From Halichoerus grypus (taxonomy: Eukaryota > Chordata > Mammalia > Carnivora > Phocidae): 64,000 bases of DNA. Both the position numbers and the translations under genes were made by a program. The DNA is taken from positions 111,922,696-111,986,695 of the forward strand of contig NC_135720.1 of the NCBI RefSeq assembly GCF_964656455.1, written 5' to 3'. Each line of letters starts with the position of its first letter. Position 1 is the first letter of the stretch. The notes below the pieces were generated by a model. The model worked only from the letters and a program-made list of their open reading frames with translations, did not search any database and had not been told where the DNA came from. Positions 25,503-36,352 of the stretch are shown in pieces.

Positions 25503-25696
25503 GGGGACGCCTGGGTGGCTCCGTTGGTTCATCATCTGCCTTCAGCTCAGGTCAGGATCCCAGGGTCCTGGGATCGAGCCTCGCATCAGGCTCCCTGCTC
25601 AGTGGGGAGTCTGCTTCTCCCTCTCCCTTCTCCTCTGCCTCCCCACCACTCGTGCTCTCTCTCAAATAAATAAAAATTTAAAAAATTAAAAAAAAA
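25503..25696 (+). mobile_element. CAN-SINE (SINEC)
   Basis: Head ggggacgcctgggtggctcc. Approximate flanking duplication gaaagct(a/g)ttgtc. Confidence 0.93.
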
Positions 25697-25769
25697 GAAA
25701 GCTGTTCTCTAGGATTCACCAGCCCAAGAATGTATTTATCTAAGATCCCCACTGAACAGCTACTCTGAA

Positions 25770-26110
25770 GCCGGACTATCTAGGTTCCAGTTCCAGCTTC
25801 CCTACTTGCTGTGCGACATCCAGCAAGTTACTTTTTGTTCCTAAGCTGGAGAGAGTAATAGCACCTCCTCTCTGAGAGCTGCTGTTGACGACTGAGTTAA
25901 CACAGGTGAACAGTGCCTGGCACCTACTAAGCGTTCGGCAAGCTTATTGCTCTTTTTATTTAAACCCTATAATAACCCTATGAAGTAGTATAATTAGTTC
26001 CATTTTACAGATGACAAGACCAAGGTTCAAGGAGCAAAGTAATTTGCCCAGGCTTGCATAATAGTATTGCCAGGAGCCAAATCCAGGTCTCCAGACTCCG
26101 AGTGCTGCGC
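25770..26110. repeat. two MIR fragments, opposite strands
   Basis: A plus copy at about 25770-25955 (gtgaacagtgcctggcacct) and a minus copy at about 25960-26110 (ccattttacagatgacaaga). Confidence 0.7.
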
Positions 26111-26508
26111 CCTTCCCACCCCAGGGAGCCACAGGACCTCAAGCCCCGATGTGCAGCCTGAAGGTGTTGAGCACAACGGGCTTGCCGCTGATCTGAGTGA
26201 TGTAAGGTGACCCAGGGGCCACTGCGGAGCCAACCCCTGGCCCCAGTGGCCTGCGGCCTTCGTCGGCATCCTTCCCCCACACCATGACCTGCTTCCCTCT
26301 GGGGCTTTTGTGGGTGTTCATGTTCACCAAGCCGCCTCTGAGCCACCATGAAGCCCACTGTCAGGCCTGTTAGCAGCTTCTCCTCTCGGCTGAGACATGC
26401 TGTGCCATTTCCTCTGGGCTTCGTTGTATCCCTTCTCTGAGCTTGGGCTTCCACCTCTGCGCCGAGGGGGCGGGAACTCTTAACAAAGTTGCAGGAGGAC
26501 TAAGTTTT

Positions 26509-26701
26509 GTTTTGTTTTTTTTAAAGATTTCATCCATTTATTTGGCAGAGAGAGACACAGCAAGAGAGGGAACACAAGCAGGGGGAGTGGGAGAGGGAGA
26601 AGCAGGCTTCCCGCCGAGCAGGGAGCCCAATGTGGGGCCCGATCCCAGAACCCTGGGATCATGACCTGAGCCGAAGGCAGACGCTTAACGACTGAGCCAC
26701 C
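26509..26701 (-). mobile_element. CAN-SINE, head truncated by about 9 bp
   Basis: Perfect 18-bp duplication gcaggaggactaagtttt (26491-26508 and 26702-26719). The element stops at gactgagccacc, before caggcgcccc. Confidence 0.96.
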
Positions 26702-26719
26702 GCAGGAGGACTAAGTTTT

Positions 26720-28213
26720 AAGAGACTCTTCCAATCTTGACCAAATACTAACACTTAGTTGCCTTATCCCCACAGAACAAAATGCCTGTTTTATATAGCC
26801 TGATGTGGCCTCGGCTGAATTGTCACCCACTGTATGCTTTTGACATTTTTCCTTAACCTTCTAGGAAGATGACTGCCTTCTTCTTTTTCCTTTTTTTTTT
26901 TTTGGGGGGGGAGTTGCCAAATCCTAGAATGTCAATGCTGGGAAGGACCTCATGGGCCTTCTGGTCCCAGTGCAGCAAACTTGTCTATCAAGAGCCTCCT
27001 CTGCCTGAAGCAGCGGATGACGGCGAGTTAGAGCTCAGATGGACGAACACTGTGGTCCTTCTGCTCCCAGGTATGGCAGGGAGGGGGCGCGGGCCACTAC
27101 GTGAGGTACATGCCACCTCTAACCCAAATGCCCCCTCTTTACAGATGGGCAAACTGAGTAAATGAAGGTCTCGTCATGCTTCACCTGACTCTCAGGGATC
27201 CCAAATCTGACCGCCATGTTGGCACAGGAGATAGGTTTTTACACCATTCAGACCAGCGTAGGGCAGGGCCTACATCACACGTGATAACTTCCAATCACAC
27301 AATTGGGGTTCATGGGCTGATGTCTCTTTTTGGCATTCTTTAGAATTATAATAGTGGACTTCAGGAAACAATCTGCCCACAACCCGCTTGACCTCCACCT
27401 CAATGCACAGTTTTAACCATTGAAACAAAGCATATTTGTTACCTCAGCCATTAAAACAGTGCAGGGTTGTTTCTTTTTGCAAACAATGGAAATATTTTCT
27501 GGGAACCCCAAGACAGCCAGCTAGAAGAAAAGGCCAGAAAAAAGCAAATACAGGGTATAGAACACCCTTTATAGTGAGGGAAAAGTTCGGGAGGAGAGCA
27601 CTTATGTGCTGGCAGGCCAAAGGACAATGCAAAACGTGGGAAAGCAAAACGGAGAGGCCTAAAAACCCCACGTAACTGGGTTGTTTTTCACAACCTGCCC
27701 ATTCCTGGGACTCTAGGACTCAGGAGTCTGTCTTCAGTGGGGAATGTTAAGTGCTTCAAGTGGCCATGAGGGAAATGTGGTGTCCCGGGCACAGGCTGCC
27801 TGCACACGTGACAGTTCGGGGACAGGTGTCTGAGACCCACCTCGGAGGCCCCTCCTGGTCCTGACAAAGTGCTGGGCTTGGACTCAGAAGCTGTGAGTTT
27901 CAGAAATCAGCTTAACCTTCCTACTATCTTTGTGACCTCGCAGAAGGCACTTCCTCTTTCTGGAATTCAGTTTCCTCATTTGCAAAGTAGGGCCATGATA
28001 TCACCGCTCTGGCCCCCCTCTAAACACAAATGAAGAAACTTCCCACTCCAGGCACACAAAATAAAGAAAACAGGATTAAAAAAACAAAAAACATAAAAAC
28101 TACTTATGAAAGCCAGAAGCTTTGGGGTCACTTTTTTCCCTTTTTGTTGATATGTGTTCTCTAATTTTTCTACCATGGTCATGGATTACCTTTGAATTAA
28201 ATGTGAGTAATTA
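26720..28213. other. intergenic, one MIR fragment
   Basis: MIR-like piece at about 27865-28005. A T-run and G-run lie near 26890-26910. No gene signal. Confidence 0.5.
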
Positions 28214-28415
28214 GGGGCGCCTGGGTGGCTTAGTCGGTTAAGCGGCTGCCTTCAGCTCAGGTCATGGTCCCAGGGTCCTGGGATCGAGCCCCGCATGGGG
28301 CTCCCTGCTCAGCAGGAAGCCTGCTTCTCCCTCTGCCTCTGCCTGCCGCTCCCCCTGCTTGTGCAAGCTCTCTCCCTCTGTCAAATAAATAAATAAAATC
28401 TTAAAAAAAAAGATT
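28214..28415 (+). mobile_element. CAN-SINE (SINEC)
   Basis: Full-length near-consensus copy. Confidence 0.95.
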
Positions 28416-28882
28416 AAAAAATAAACGTAATTAAAGGGGATGGAAGGAGCCGATGTGAAGGAAAATGCTGAGCTTGGCAACTTTCGGGGCCACCTCTGCG
28501 CCAGGCACGCTTGTTGATGCTTTTCACGTGGTTACCTCAGGTTTCTGGCTCAACACGCCTGGATGGAAGCAGTGTGGCTCCCCCTTCTCAGCTGCAAAGA
28601 CTGAGTTCCCGGAGCGGTCAAAGGCTTTGCCATCACGAGGAGCGGGTGTTCAAATGCGTGGCAGTTATTACCAAGGTCGGACCTCCAACTCTGGGAAAAG
28701 GGGAACCTTCTCCCTTTCCTGCAGCATGACCACTGAGCCTCTGAGAAAGGCCCTCCCCATCAGAGCGACACCCCAGGAACCTGCTTCTGGGGACCTGCTC
28801 CCTGCTAAGATCAGGTTAATTTATTATTAAGTAAGAGCCTTGTGTTTCTGTGTATGAACTTACTGTTAAAATATTTGTTTCT
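28416..28882. other. intergenic, nothing recognised
   Basis: Unique-looking DNA. Overlapping ORFs of about 70-120 codons on the plus strand have no recognisable family. Confidence 0.45.
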
Positions 28883-29073
28883 GGGGGCACCTGGGTGGCT
28901 CAGTCGTTAGGCATCTGCCTTCGACTCAGGTCATGATACCAGGGTCCTGGGATCGAGCCCCGCATCGGGCTCCCTGCTCGGCGGGAAGCCTGCATCTCCC
29001 TCTCGCACTCCTTCTGCTTGTGTTCCCTCTCTCGCTGTCTGTCAAATAAATAAATAAATAATCTTTAAAAAAA
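28883..29073 (+). mobile_element. CAN-SINE (SINEC)
   Basis: Full-length. Short duplication ttgtttctg on both sides. Confidence 0.95.
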
Positions 29074-29180
29074 TTGTTTCTGTACAAAACCATTGCTTTC
29101 ACATGGTATTCTCCTCTTCAGAAGCAACACAATGCATTCTCCAAAAATGCTAATTATACTGTGATAAGAAACATCTCCTA

Positions 29181-29365
29181 AGGGGCGCCTGGGTGGCTCA
29201 GTCGGTTAAGCATCTGACTCTTGATTTCAGCTCAGGGTTGTGGGATCGAGCCCTGCGGCAGGCTCTGAGCTCCCGGGGCCACTTGAGATTCTCTTTTTCC
29301 CTCTGCCCCTCCCCTCCTCTCTCCCTCTCAAAAATAAAAATAAAAATAAAAAAATAATAAATAAA
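29181..29365 (+). mobile_element. CAN-SINE, older subfamily
   Basis: Perfect duplication aagaaacatctccta (29166-29180 and 29366-29380). Confidence 0.95.
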
Positions 29366-29380
29366 AAGAAACATCTCCTA

Positions 29381-29769
29381 ATAATGGTTTAATATGAACG
29401 TTTTTCTGAAAAAAGTGCAAGTTAAATCTCTAAACATCCTACCATTTATAAGCAGACTGCTTCTTTCAAAAGGCAAATACTGATAAATGGTGTTCTTGAA
29501 ATCCCGGGGGTAGGCAGCCCACCTGTTCTCCCCATGCTCCTGAGCCACCACCTGTCGCCACAACGTGTCTGCGCCCTGGTAACACGGCGCCCCACCCCAC
29601 GACGCTGCCCCACCCTGATACTGAGACCGAGGCTGATGGGGCCACGCTCTGAGTCGCCCAGAGGAAGGGGGCTGACAAGACCCTCTGCGGCCTGGAAAAC
29701 CCTCCTTAAAGGAGCCGGCACCATTCTCACGCTCCCAGGGGTCTACCTGTTGCGCAAGAGTCGCAGTGT
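29381..29769. other. intergenic, nothing recognised
   Basis: CG-containing patch at 29500-29700 without gene signal. Confidence 0.45.
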
Positions 29770-29892
29770 GGGGGCTCCCGGCTGGCTCAGTCCGAAGAGT
29801 GGGCGATCCTGGAAGGGGCGACTCATGGGTTTGAGTCCCATGTTGGGTTTAGAGATTACTAAAATCTAAATAAGCTTAAAAAAAGAAAAAGA
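29770..29892 (+). mobile_element. short CAN-SINE (tRNA-like head only)
   Basis: Head ggctggctcagtccgaagag and B-box-like ggtttgagtcccatgttggg, then an A-rich tail without the CT block. Confidence 0.85.
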
Positions 29893-31944
29893 GTTCCAAT
29901 CTGGCCACCGCAAGGGAAGTGCTACAAAAGAGTGGAGGAGTAGGGGACAGCCTTGGGGCTGGCAGGGGCACAAACCAGGGCTGAATCAGACCTGCACCGA
30001 CTCCTGGAGCCGCGAACTGTTTGCTCTCCGTCTGAGGCTTTATCTGCCAGGGAGATGGGCAAGCGGCCAGGGCCCTCTCGGGTGAGGGGTGGAACAGCCC
30101 GGCTACGGCACGCTGCCACACCAGATGTCACGACTGGTCACTCAGAGGAGCCCTGGGCCGGCAGTTGGGGGGCTGAGTGCCCGGAGATGGCTCCAGCTGA
30201 GCTCTGGGGATCTGAGCGTCTCATTCCCCCGCCAACCCTTCACTCGGGGCTCTCAGTCTGCAGAGTAAAGGTGTGGGCAGCATAAGGAATTCTCATCCAT
30301 GCTGCAGGAGTCTTGTAGACATTTCACTGTCATATGTAGAACGATTTTTTTAAAGTTTTTTAAACGTAAAACCTATTCAACTATATGCATATTAACATGC
30401 TGAAGTTATTCTTGTTTTGGGGTAGACCTTCCTATCCTGTTATTTCTGGAATTACAACACGAGGTGTTAAGAAATGTAACCATTTGCATTTACTTCTATG
30501 ACCAAAATACAGAAAAAATTGGGCTCGAAAGTCAATCTAAGACTGCATTCATCAAAACAGTATCATTTTTCCTGTCTAAAAGCCAATATTATCTAATAGA
30601 ACTTACACTTTTTATAGCAATACCATTTAAATTGTTTTATGTATTTTATAAGATTTCATTCCCAAAATAGGTTTGGCTAGTTTTCAACTTTGAAAATCAC
30701 TATTCCTGATAACCTCTAAACTCTCCTCTAGCTCTGACGTCCCACCAACCTCCGTCCTAAACCCTGCACCCATTCATAGGGTCTTAAACTTGTCAGTCCT
30801 CAGAGAACCTTGAAACTTCCTACTTTTGCTCTTATGCATAAGGCCTTTGTCTTTAAAGCCAGCTTTGTATCCAAATCCCATTCTTCAGCACTTAGCTCTA
30901 AGTACAACCTTGTCTACACAAAACAACTCACATGGGTCTTCTTCATCTGCAAAATGAGACAGCAGAACCTCAACTGGCGAGGTTTTAAGGGAGCTGGTAG
31001 TAGGTATATCTAAAACACTTAGCAAAATGCTGACACAGGAGTTCAAGAATGCTAGCCATTCTATTATCTTTATTACTGTCAATATTGTTATTGTCACAGA
31101 GCAAGAGACTTTGGAGTCAATGGAGACTCAATTCTACCAAGCAGTAAATGTGTAACACCTGAGGCAAAGAATTTGGCCCAGTATTCTCAACGGGGTAGTA
31201 ATGCCTCCTAGTGGGTGTTTGGGGAATTGATGTGTTTTTATGGCCGTCACACCAGCCATGGAGCATAACAGGCTTTAGGGGAAGAGGGGAGAGAGAGTAG
31301 ATGTCGGACACACATGGGACTGAGCCAACTGCAGGTATGAAGTATAAAAAGTGCTTGCATAAGGCCATTATAGACAATAATTAAATGGAATAAAGACACT
31401 GTCTAGAAATAATTGAATAATTGCCTGGTACATTCAGACTGCTCAATTTTTCTTCTCAGCCAGTTACTCCCCTTCTATCAAAGGACATGTACTATTTGAT
31501 ACACAGTATTTCTGCGCCAGAAACTGTTTTGAGCACATGTCATGTATTAATTCACTTAAAACCTCATAACCCCATAGGGTATGCTCTCATCATTTACTCC
31601 CCTCGCCCTGGCTCCATGTTGTTAACAGGGAAGTTATTCTGAACATTACAGTGTTCAGGCCCAGCACATCTATGAGAACATTGTACTTCCTCATTTCTCC
31701 AGTGCAGCAGTCTGTTGTCTTGGCATGTTATCCTTACTTACTTCAATTAAGGTGATTTCCCCCTCTTACCATATTCAAGAGTAAGTCTGATCTATCACTA
31801 CTTCCTGGCTCTAGTTTTTATCCTGGGGTCTACAGGTGCCTTCTCTCTTAATTTTCCTGTAGGGCAAGTATGGAATGGCTTCAAGCGGGTTCAAGCATCT
31901 GACTTCTTAATGGCTTCTAGTAGTCATACCTGACACTTTCATAC
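29893..31944. other. intergenic, nothing certain
   Basis: A MIR-like stretch at about 30935-31095 is the only repeat suspected. Confidence 0.45.
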
Positions 31945-31961
31945 AGAAATACATACTTTTT

Positions 31962-32153
31962 GGGGCGCCTGGGTGGCTCAGTTGGTGAAGCGACTGCCTT
32001 CGGCTCAGATCATGATCCTGGAGTCCCGGGATCGAGTCCCGCATCGGGCTCCCTGCTCAGCAGGGAGTCTGCTTCTCCCTCTAACCCTCTCATGCTCCAT
32101 CTCATTCTCTCTCTCAAATAAATAAATAAAATCTTTAAAAAAAAAAAAAAAAA
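31962..32153 (+). mobile_element. CAN-SINE, young-looking
   Basis: Pure A tail of about 18. Perfect 17-bp duplication agaaatacatacttttt (31945-31961 and 32154-32170). Confidence 0.97.
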
Positions 32154-32263
32154 AGAAATACATACTTTTTATAAACTGCTTTGCTTTTATTTTTGAATTG
32201 GGGGGCACTCTTGCATGCCTGTCACCAACAGGGGTCAATTTCACTTAAAATCCATTCCTTGAG

Positions 32264-32457
32264 GGGCGCCTGGGTGGCTCAGTCGTTAAGCGTCTGCCTT
32301 CAACTCAGGTCATGATCTCAGGGTCCTGGGATAGAGCCCCGCATTGGGCTCCCTGCTCAGTGGGGAGCCTGCTTCTCCCTCTCCCACTCCCCCTGCTTGT
32401 GGAAGTTCCCGCTCTCGCTGTGTCTGTCAAATAAATAAAATCTTAAAAAAAAAAAAA
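32264..32457 (+). mobile_element. CAN-SINE, young-looking
   Basis: Perfect 17-bp duplication aaaatccattccttgag (32247-32263 and 32458-32474) and pure A tail. Confidence 0.97.
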
Positions 32458-32474
32458 AAAATCCATTCCTTGAG

Positions 32475-33949
32475 TACTTGCTGCATATGAGTGTGAACCT
32501 ATCACGTAACAGCTATTACTAACTTAGCAATGTGTCATGACAGGTTGAATGACATAGACATATGTTGTGTGAGGACCACTACATTCTCAAGATACTAGCT
32601 TTCTATCGCTATCCGTTTTACGGATGAGAAAACGAAACCTTTGAGATTATGTAGCTGGCCCAAAGTCATGAGCTAGAAGCAAGGAAGACAGGATTCAGAC
32701 TCTGGCTACTGGCTTCAAGGCCTGAAGGCCTTAACATCAGGTTGCTCCCTGAAACTAGCAACGGATTAGCTGGTGGGACAGTCCTCATCCCAGCTCTGCC
32801 AAGGGATCCTTGTGTGACCTCGGGCAAATCCACCTTCTCATCTCTAAACATGACTGGGACTATGGATCCTAAGACCCCTTCCTGTGAACCTACACCTGGC
32901 CTTGCAATCTGAGTTACACCGTTCTAGCTCAAGCATTACTAGGGCGCAATTCTGGACAACTTGCCCAGCCTTCTCTGTACTTCAATCTCAATAAAGGAGG
33001 ATGATCATATCCACCCTGTAACTAATACCCATCTTAATCATTTTCTTCCTGTCAACTGCTATCTAATCCAAAAAGTTGGCCCTGGGTCAGGAACCAGTCT
33101 TGGATGATGCACATGGTACTTAAAAAAAAAACCTTTCCTTTCATCCACCTGTTGAGAATTAATCAAAATCATCTGAGGAAAGGAATGGAGCATTCTTCCA
33201 GGTCAGTAGACTGCAGCTGCTGGGGGACAATTAAATAGCTTTAATCAACAAGTCCACTGTCAAAATCTAAGTGATCACTCAAATGTGCCTGCTTTGTTTC
33301 CCCAGCAACTAAGAAATGTTGCACAAGATTTCTAACTTGAGGCACCCAGTTTTGAAACCAGAGAAGGTACTCTCATGAATCTGCAACAGCCTTGTCTAGC
33401 CATGCAATTCTTCTGTGGTATTCTCTGTAAGACTCCATTTAAAAGGGGGGCGGGGGCGAGAGAATTGTGCATTTTTCTCTATTAAGTTCATAAAAAGCCT
33501 CCAAAGTTTACTGGTCCTTGTATAAAATGCCACTCACCGATGTTGCTCTCAATGGAGTAGCCACAGCAACTAGCCAGTTTCAAGGCACGTTCACAAGGTT
33601 AATCATGAACACAGACACAGCACGTCAACCTATGCACAATAGCATAGCTTTGTCTTCCACCGACAGTGACCACGCCGGCCTTTGCCCACGAATGTCTTAA
33701 ACCTTACTGCTTGTGGTACCTGCCCAGATAATGGCATATACTGGATTGAGTATATACACCTCAGATGGGCAGGTGCCAGATGTGTAAAAAGGAAAATGCT
33801 GGACACGTGGTTAGCATTTCTAGGTGTATAAATACTCATCACATTGCTTTCTAGAAGAAAACAACTTTAACCAAGTTACCTCTAAAAAGACTGGACATTA
33901 TTTTCCAACGTATGTACGATTTACACTTTTTACCATGAATATCTTTTTA
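32475..33949. other. intergenic with two MIR fragments
   Basis: Reverse MIR at about 32590-32720 and forward MIR at about 32790-32880. No gene seen. Confidence 0.5.
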
Positions 33950-34139
33950 ACATTTTTTTTCAAAGATTTTGAGTGTGTGTGCATGCCCGCCAGCACAGAG
34001 GGAGGGAGGGGCAGAGAGAGAGGTACAAGGAGACTCCCCGCTAAGCGGGGAGCGTGATGCAGGGCTGGATCCCAGGACCCTGAGATCGTAACCTGAGCCG
34101 AAGGCAGACGCTTAACCAACTGAGCCACCCAGGCGCCCC
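33950..34139 (-). mobile_element. CAN-SINE (SINEC)
   Basis: Complete reverse copy ending gagccacccaggcgcccc. Confidence 0.95.
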
Positions 34140-34169
34140 AGGAGTATGTTTTATAATTAAAGAGGCCCC

Positions 34170-34264
34170 AGGGCACCCGGCTGGCTCAGTCAGTAGAGCA
34201 TGCGACTCAAACTCAGGGCTGAGTTAGAGACCCACATTGGGTATGGAACCTATTTAAGAAAACA
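34170..34264 (+). mobile_element. short CAN-SINE
   Basis: Head ggctggctcagtcagtagag retains a clear tRNA-like A box. No CT block. Confidence 0.85.
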
Positions 34265-35432
34265 AGGCCTTTTGGGAGTCAAGGCTGGCCTGGGTCATGA
34301 ATACACTACTTGTTTAGTAGGATGAGTAATGTGTGAGGAACTTCTGCCCTGTTTATTCACCTCTCAAGTGGTTAAACATCACGTAAGAAAAAGGCCCTGC
34401 ACAATGGTTGGCAGAGTGTTACTCAAAAGACAAAACTTCCTTTCCTGACCACTCCAATTGTCTTCACTGAAGCTTTCAGCACCACTAGAAGGCATCGACT
34501 TTCAAAACTTCAGTTCCTAGCCCTCTCCAAATGACCAGCGTTCATCTACTCCTTACTACTTACAAAGAGGGCAGCTTCTACTCCCAACCTCACTCCTGGA
34601 AACCACTTTAATGTCAGGTGGACAGTTATATACATTGCTAACTGAAATACAAGCAGGGCTGCCAGTTCGGTCAATTTTGCGTCCCCATCAAACCCAACAG
34701 CTGGAATGCATGAGCCAGCCAATAGTGCCGTCTGATACGCCCACCTTCTTGGCATCCTGCCAGGATTAATGCTGAACAAGTTACCCCACACCTGTTTTAC
34801 TTGGTAGTACAACTGAAGGAGTCAAAAATCCTGACTGGAACCCACTTCCAATTCATGGTTATAGGATCCTAAGCTTTCCCCCAAACCCTTAGTGCAGCTA
34901 CACAATTGGTCTTGCTCTCTCAATTCCTACTTATGATTAAGGTATTCATTTCTTCACCTAGATTCTTTATAGCCTTTAGTCCCCCCAACACCCTGCCATC
35001 TGACACTAAGGGACTTTTCAAAGGACCCTCAACTAAAGATTTGCCACCTCACTCTAGGTCCAAGAGCCTTTCTCTTAGGGGATGTAAAGCCCTACAACCA
35101 ACACCTCTTAAGTTATCCTAACCCATAATGGATGAAACATGGAGAAAGTAGTGTAGTTTAGGCCTCAAATTCCTGAACTTGAACTCAGATCAATTACATG
35201 TTTTCTAGACACCAAGCTGTTGTACATCCCTGTACCCCATTGCACTAAGCCCTTGTGTCATGGACTACCATGTGAGAAAAGTTAACAAATGACAAATTTC
35301 CAATTTGTACTTATTTGTAAAGCACTCATTGAAACAACATGGATTTTTAACTAAACTATGAAGAAATTCTGGTGGCAAGAGCCAGCTGGAATGGGTTAAG
35401 AATTAACAGCTGCTTAAGCTTAAAAGAATTTA
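34265..35432. other. intergenic, nothing recognised
   Basis: No gene or repeat signal. Confidence 0.45.
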
Positions 35433-35565
35433 GGGGTGCCTGGGTGGCTCAGTCAGTTAAGGGTTTGCCTTCAGCTCAGGTCACAATCCCAGGGCCCTGG
35501 GCTCAAGTCCTGCATTGGGTTCCCTGCTTCTCTGCCCCTCTCCCCCGTTCTCTCTCAAAATTTTT
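35433..35565 (+). mobile_element. CAN-SINE, first of three in tandem, shortened
   Basis: Body lacks part of the middle (ttccctgcttctctgcccct). Confidence 0.9.
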
Positions 35566-35566
35566 T

Positions 35567-35753
35567 GTGCCTGGGTGGCTAAGTCGGTGGGGCGTCTGCC
35601 TTCAGCTCAGGTCATGATCTCAGGGTCCGTGCATGGGGCTCCCTGCTCAGTGGGTAGCCGAGCCGCTTCTCCCTCTGCCCCTCCTCCCCTCCCCTTACTC
35701 ATGCTCCCTTCTCTCAAAATCTTTGGGGAAATAAAAAAAAATCTTAACAATTT
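35567..35753 (+). mobile_element. CAN-SINE, second of three in tandem
   Basis: Starts at tgcctgggtggctaagtcgg, without the leading gggg. Confidence 0.9.
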
Positions 35754-35754
35754 A

Positions 35755-35960
35755 GGGGTGCCTGGGTGGCTCAGGTGTTTAGTGTCTGCCTTCGGCTCAG
35801 GTCATGATCCCAGGGTCCTGGGATCGAGCCCCGCATCAAGCTCCCTGCTCCGCAGGAAGCCTGCTTCTCCCTCTCCCACTCCCCTGCTTGTGTTCCCTCT
35901 CTCACTGTGTCTCTCTCCATCAAAGAAATACAATCTTTAAAAAAAATTTTTTAAAAAATT
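35755..35960 (+). mobile_element. CAN-SINE, third of three in tandem
   Basis: Complete near-consensus element. The junctions carry aatttag copies (near 35427 and 35748). Confidence 0.93.
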
Positions 35961-36247
35961 GAGAAATCATTTTGAGGGAGTTAATTCTTTCAAGAACTTT
36001 TAGCTGTCCTTAGTTTTATATTCTGGTCATTTCCATTTCCTTTTACAAATGAACAATCCTAACAGTTAACACCCAAAAAAGGGTAGCATTAAGCAACTTT
36101 CCCCCTTGGCTTCATTTGCAGATTTGGGGCTGGTCAGTAAAAACCACCCCTAAAGGATGCTAACTTTCCCCATATGAAACCTGAATGAAGTACATACTGA
36201 AACAAAGGTGCCATTTACAAGTAAGACTTGAAAAGCAGGGCAAATCA

Positions 36248-36347
36248 GGGGCACCTGGCTGGCTCAGTGGGTACAACAGGCCACCTGACTTCCAGGTTGT
36301 GAGGTCGAGCCCCCATGTTGGGTGTAGAGATTATTAAAAAAAAAAAT
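36248..36347 (+). mobile_element. short CAN-SINE
   Basis: tRNA-like head ggctggctcagtgggtacaa, then an A-rich tail. Last CAN-SINE before the SRSF3 region. Confidence 0.85.
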
Positions 36348-36352
36348 AAAAG

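Noticed and set aside
31530..31548. p53 response element near gagcacatgtcatgtatt, given synteny with CDKN1A
   Set aside because: The half-sites break the RRRCWWGYYY rule, and the known CDKN1A elements should lie far outside the window.
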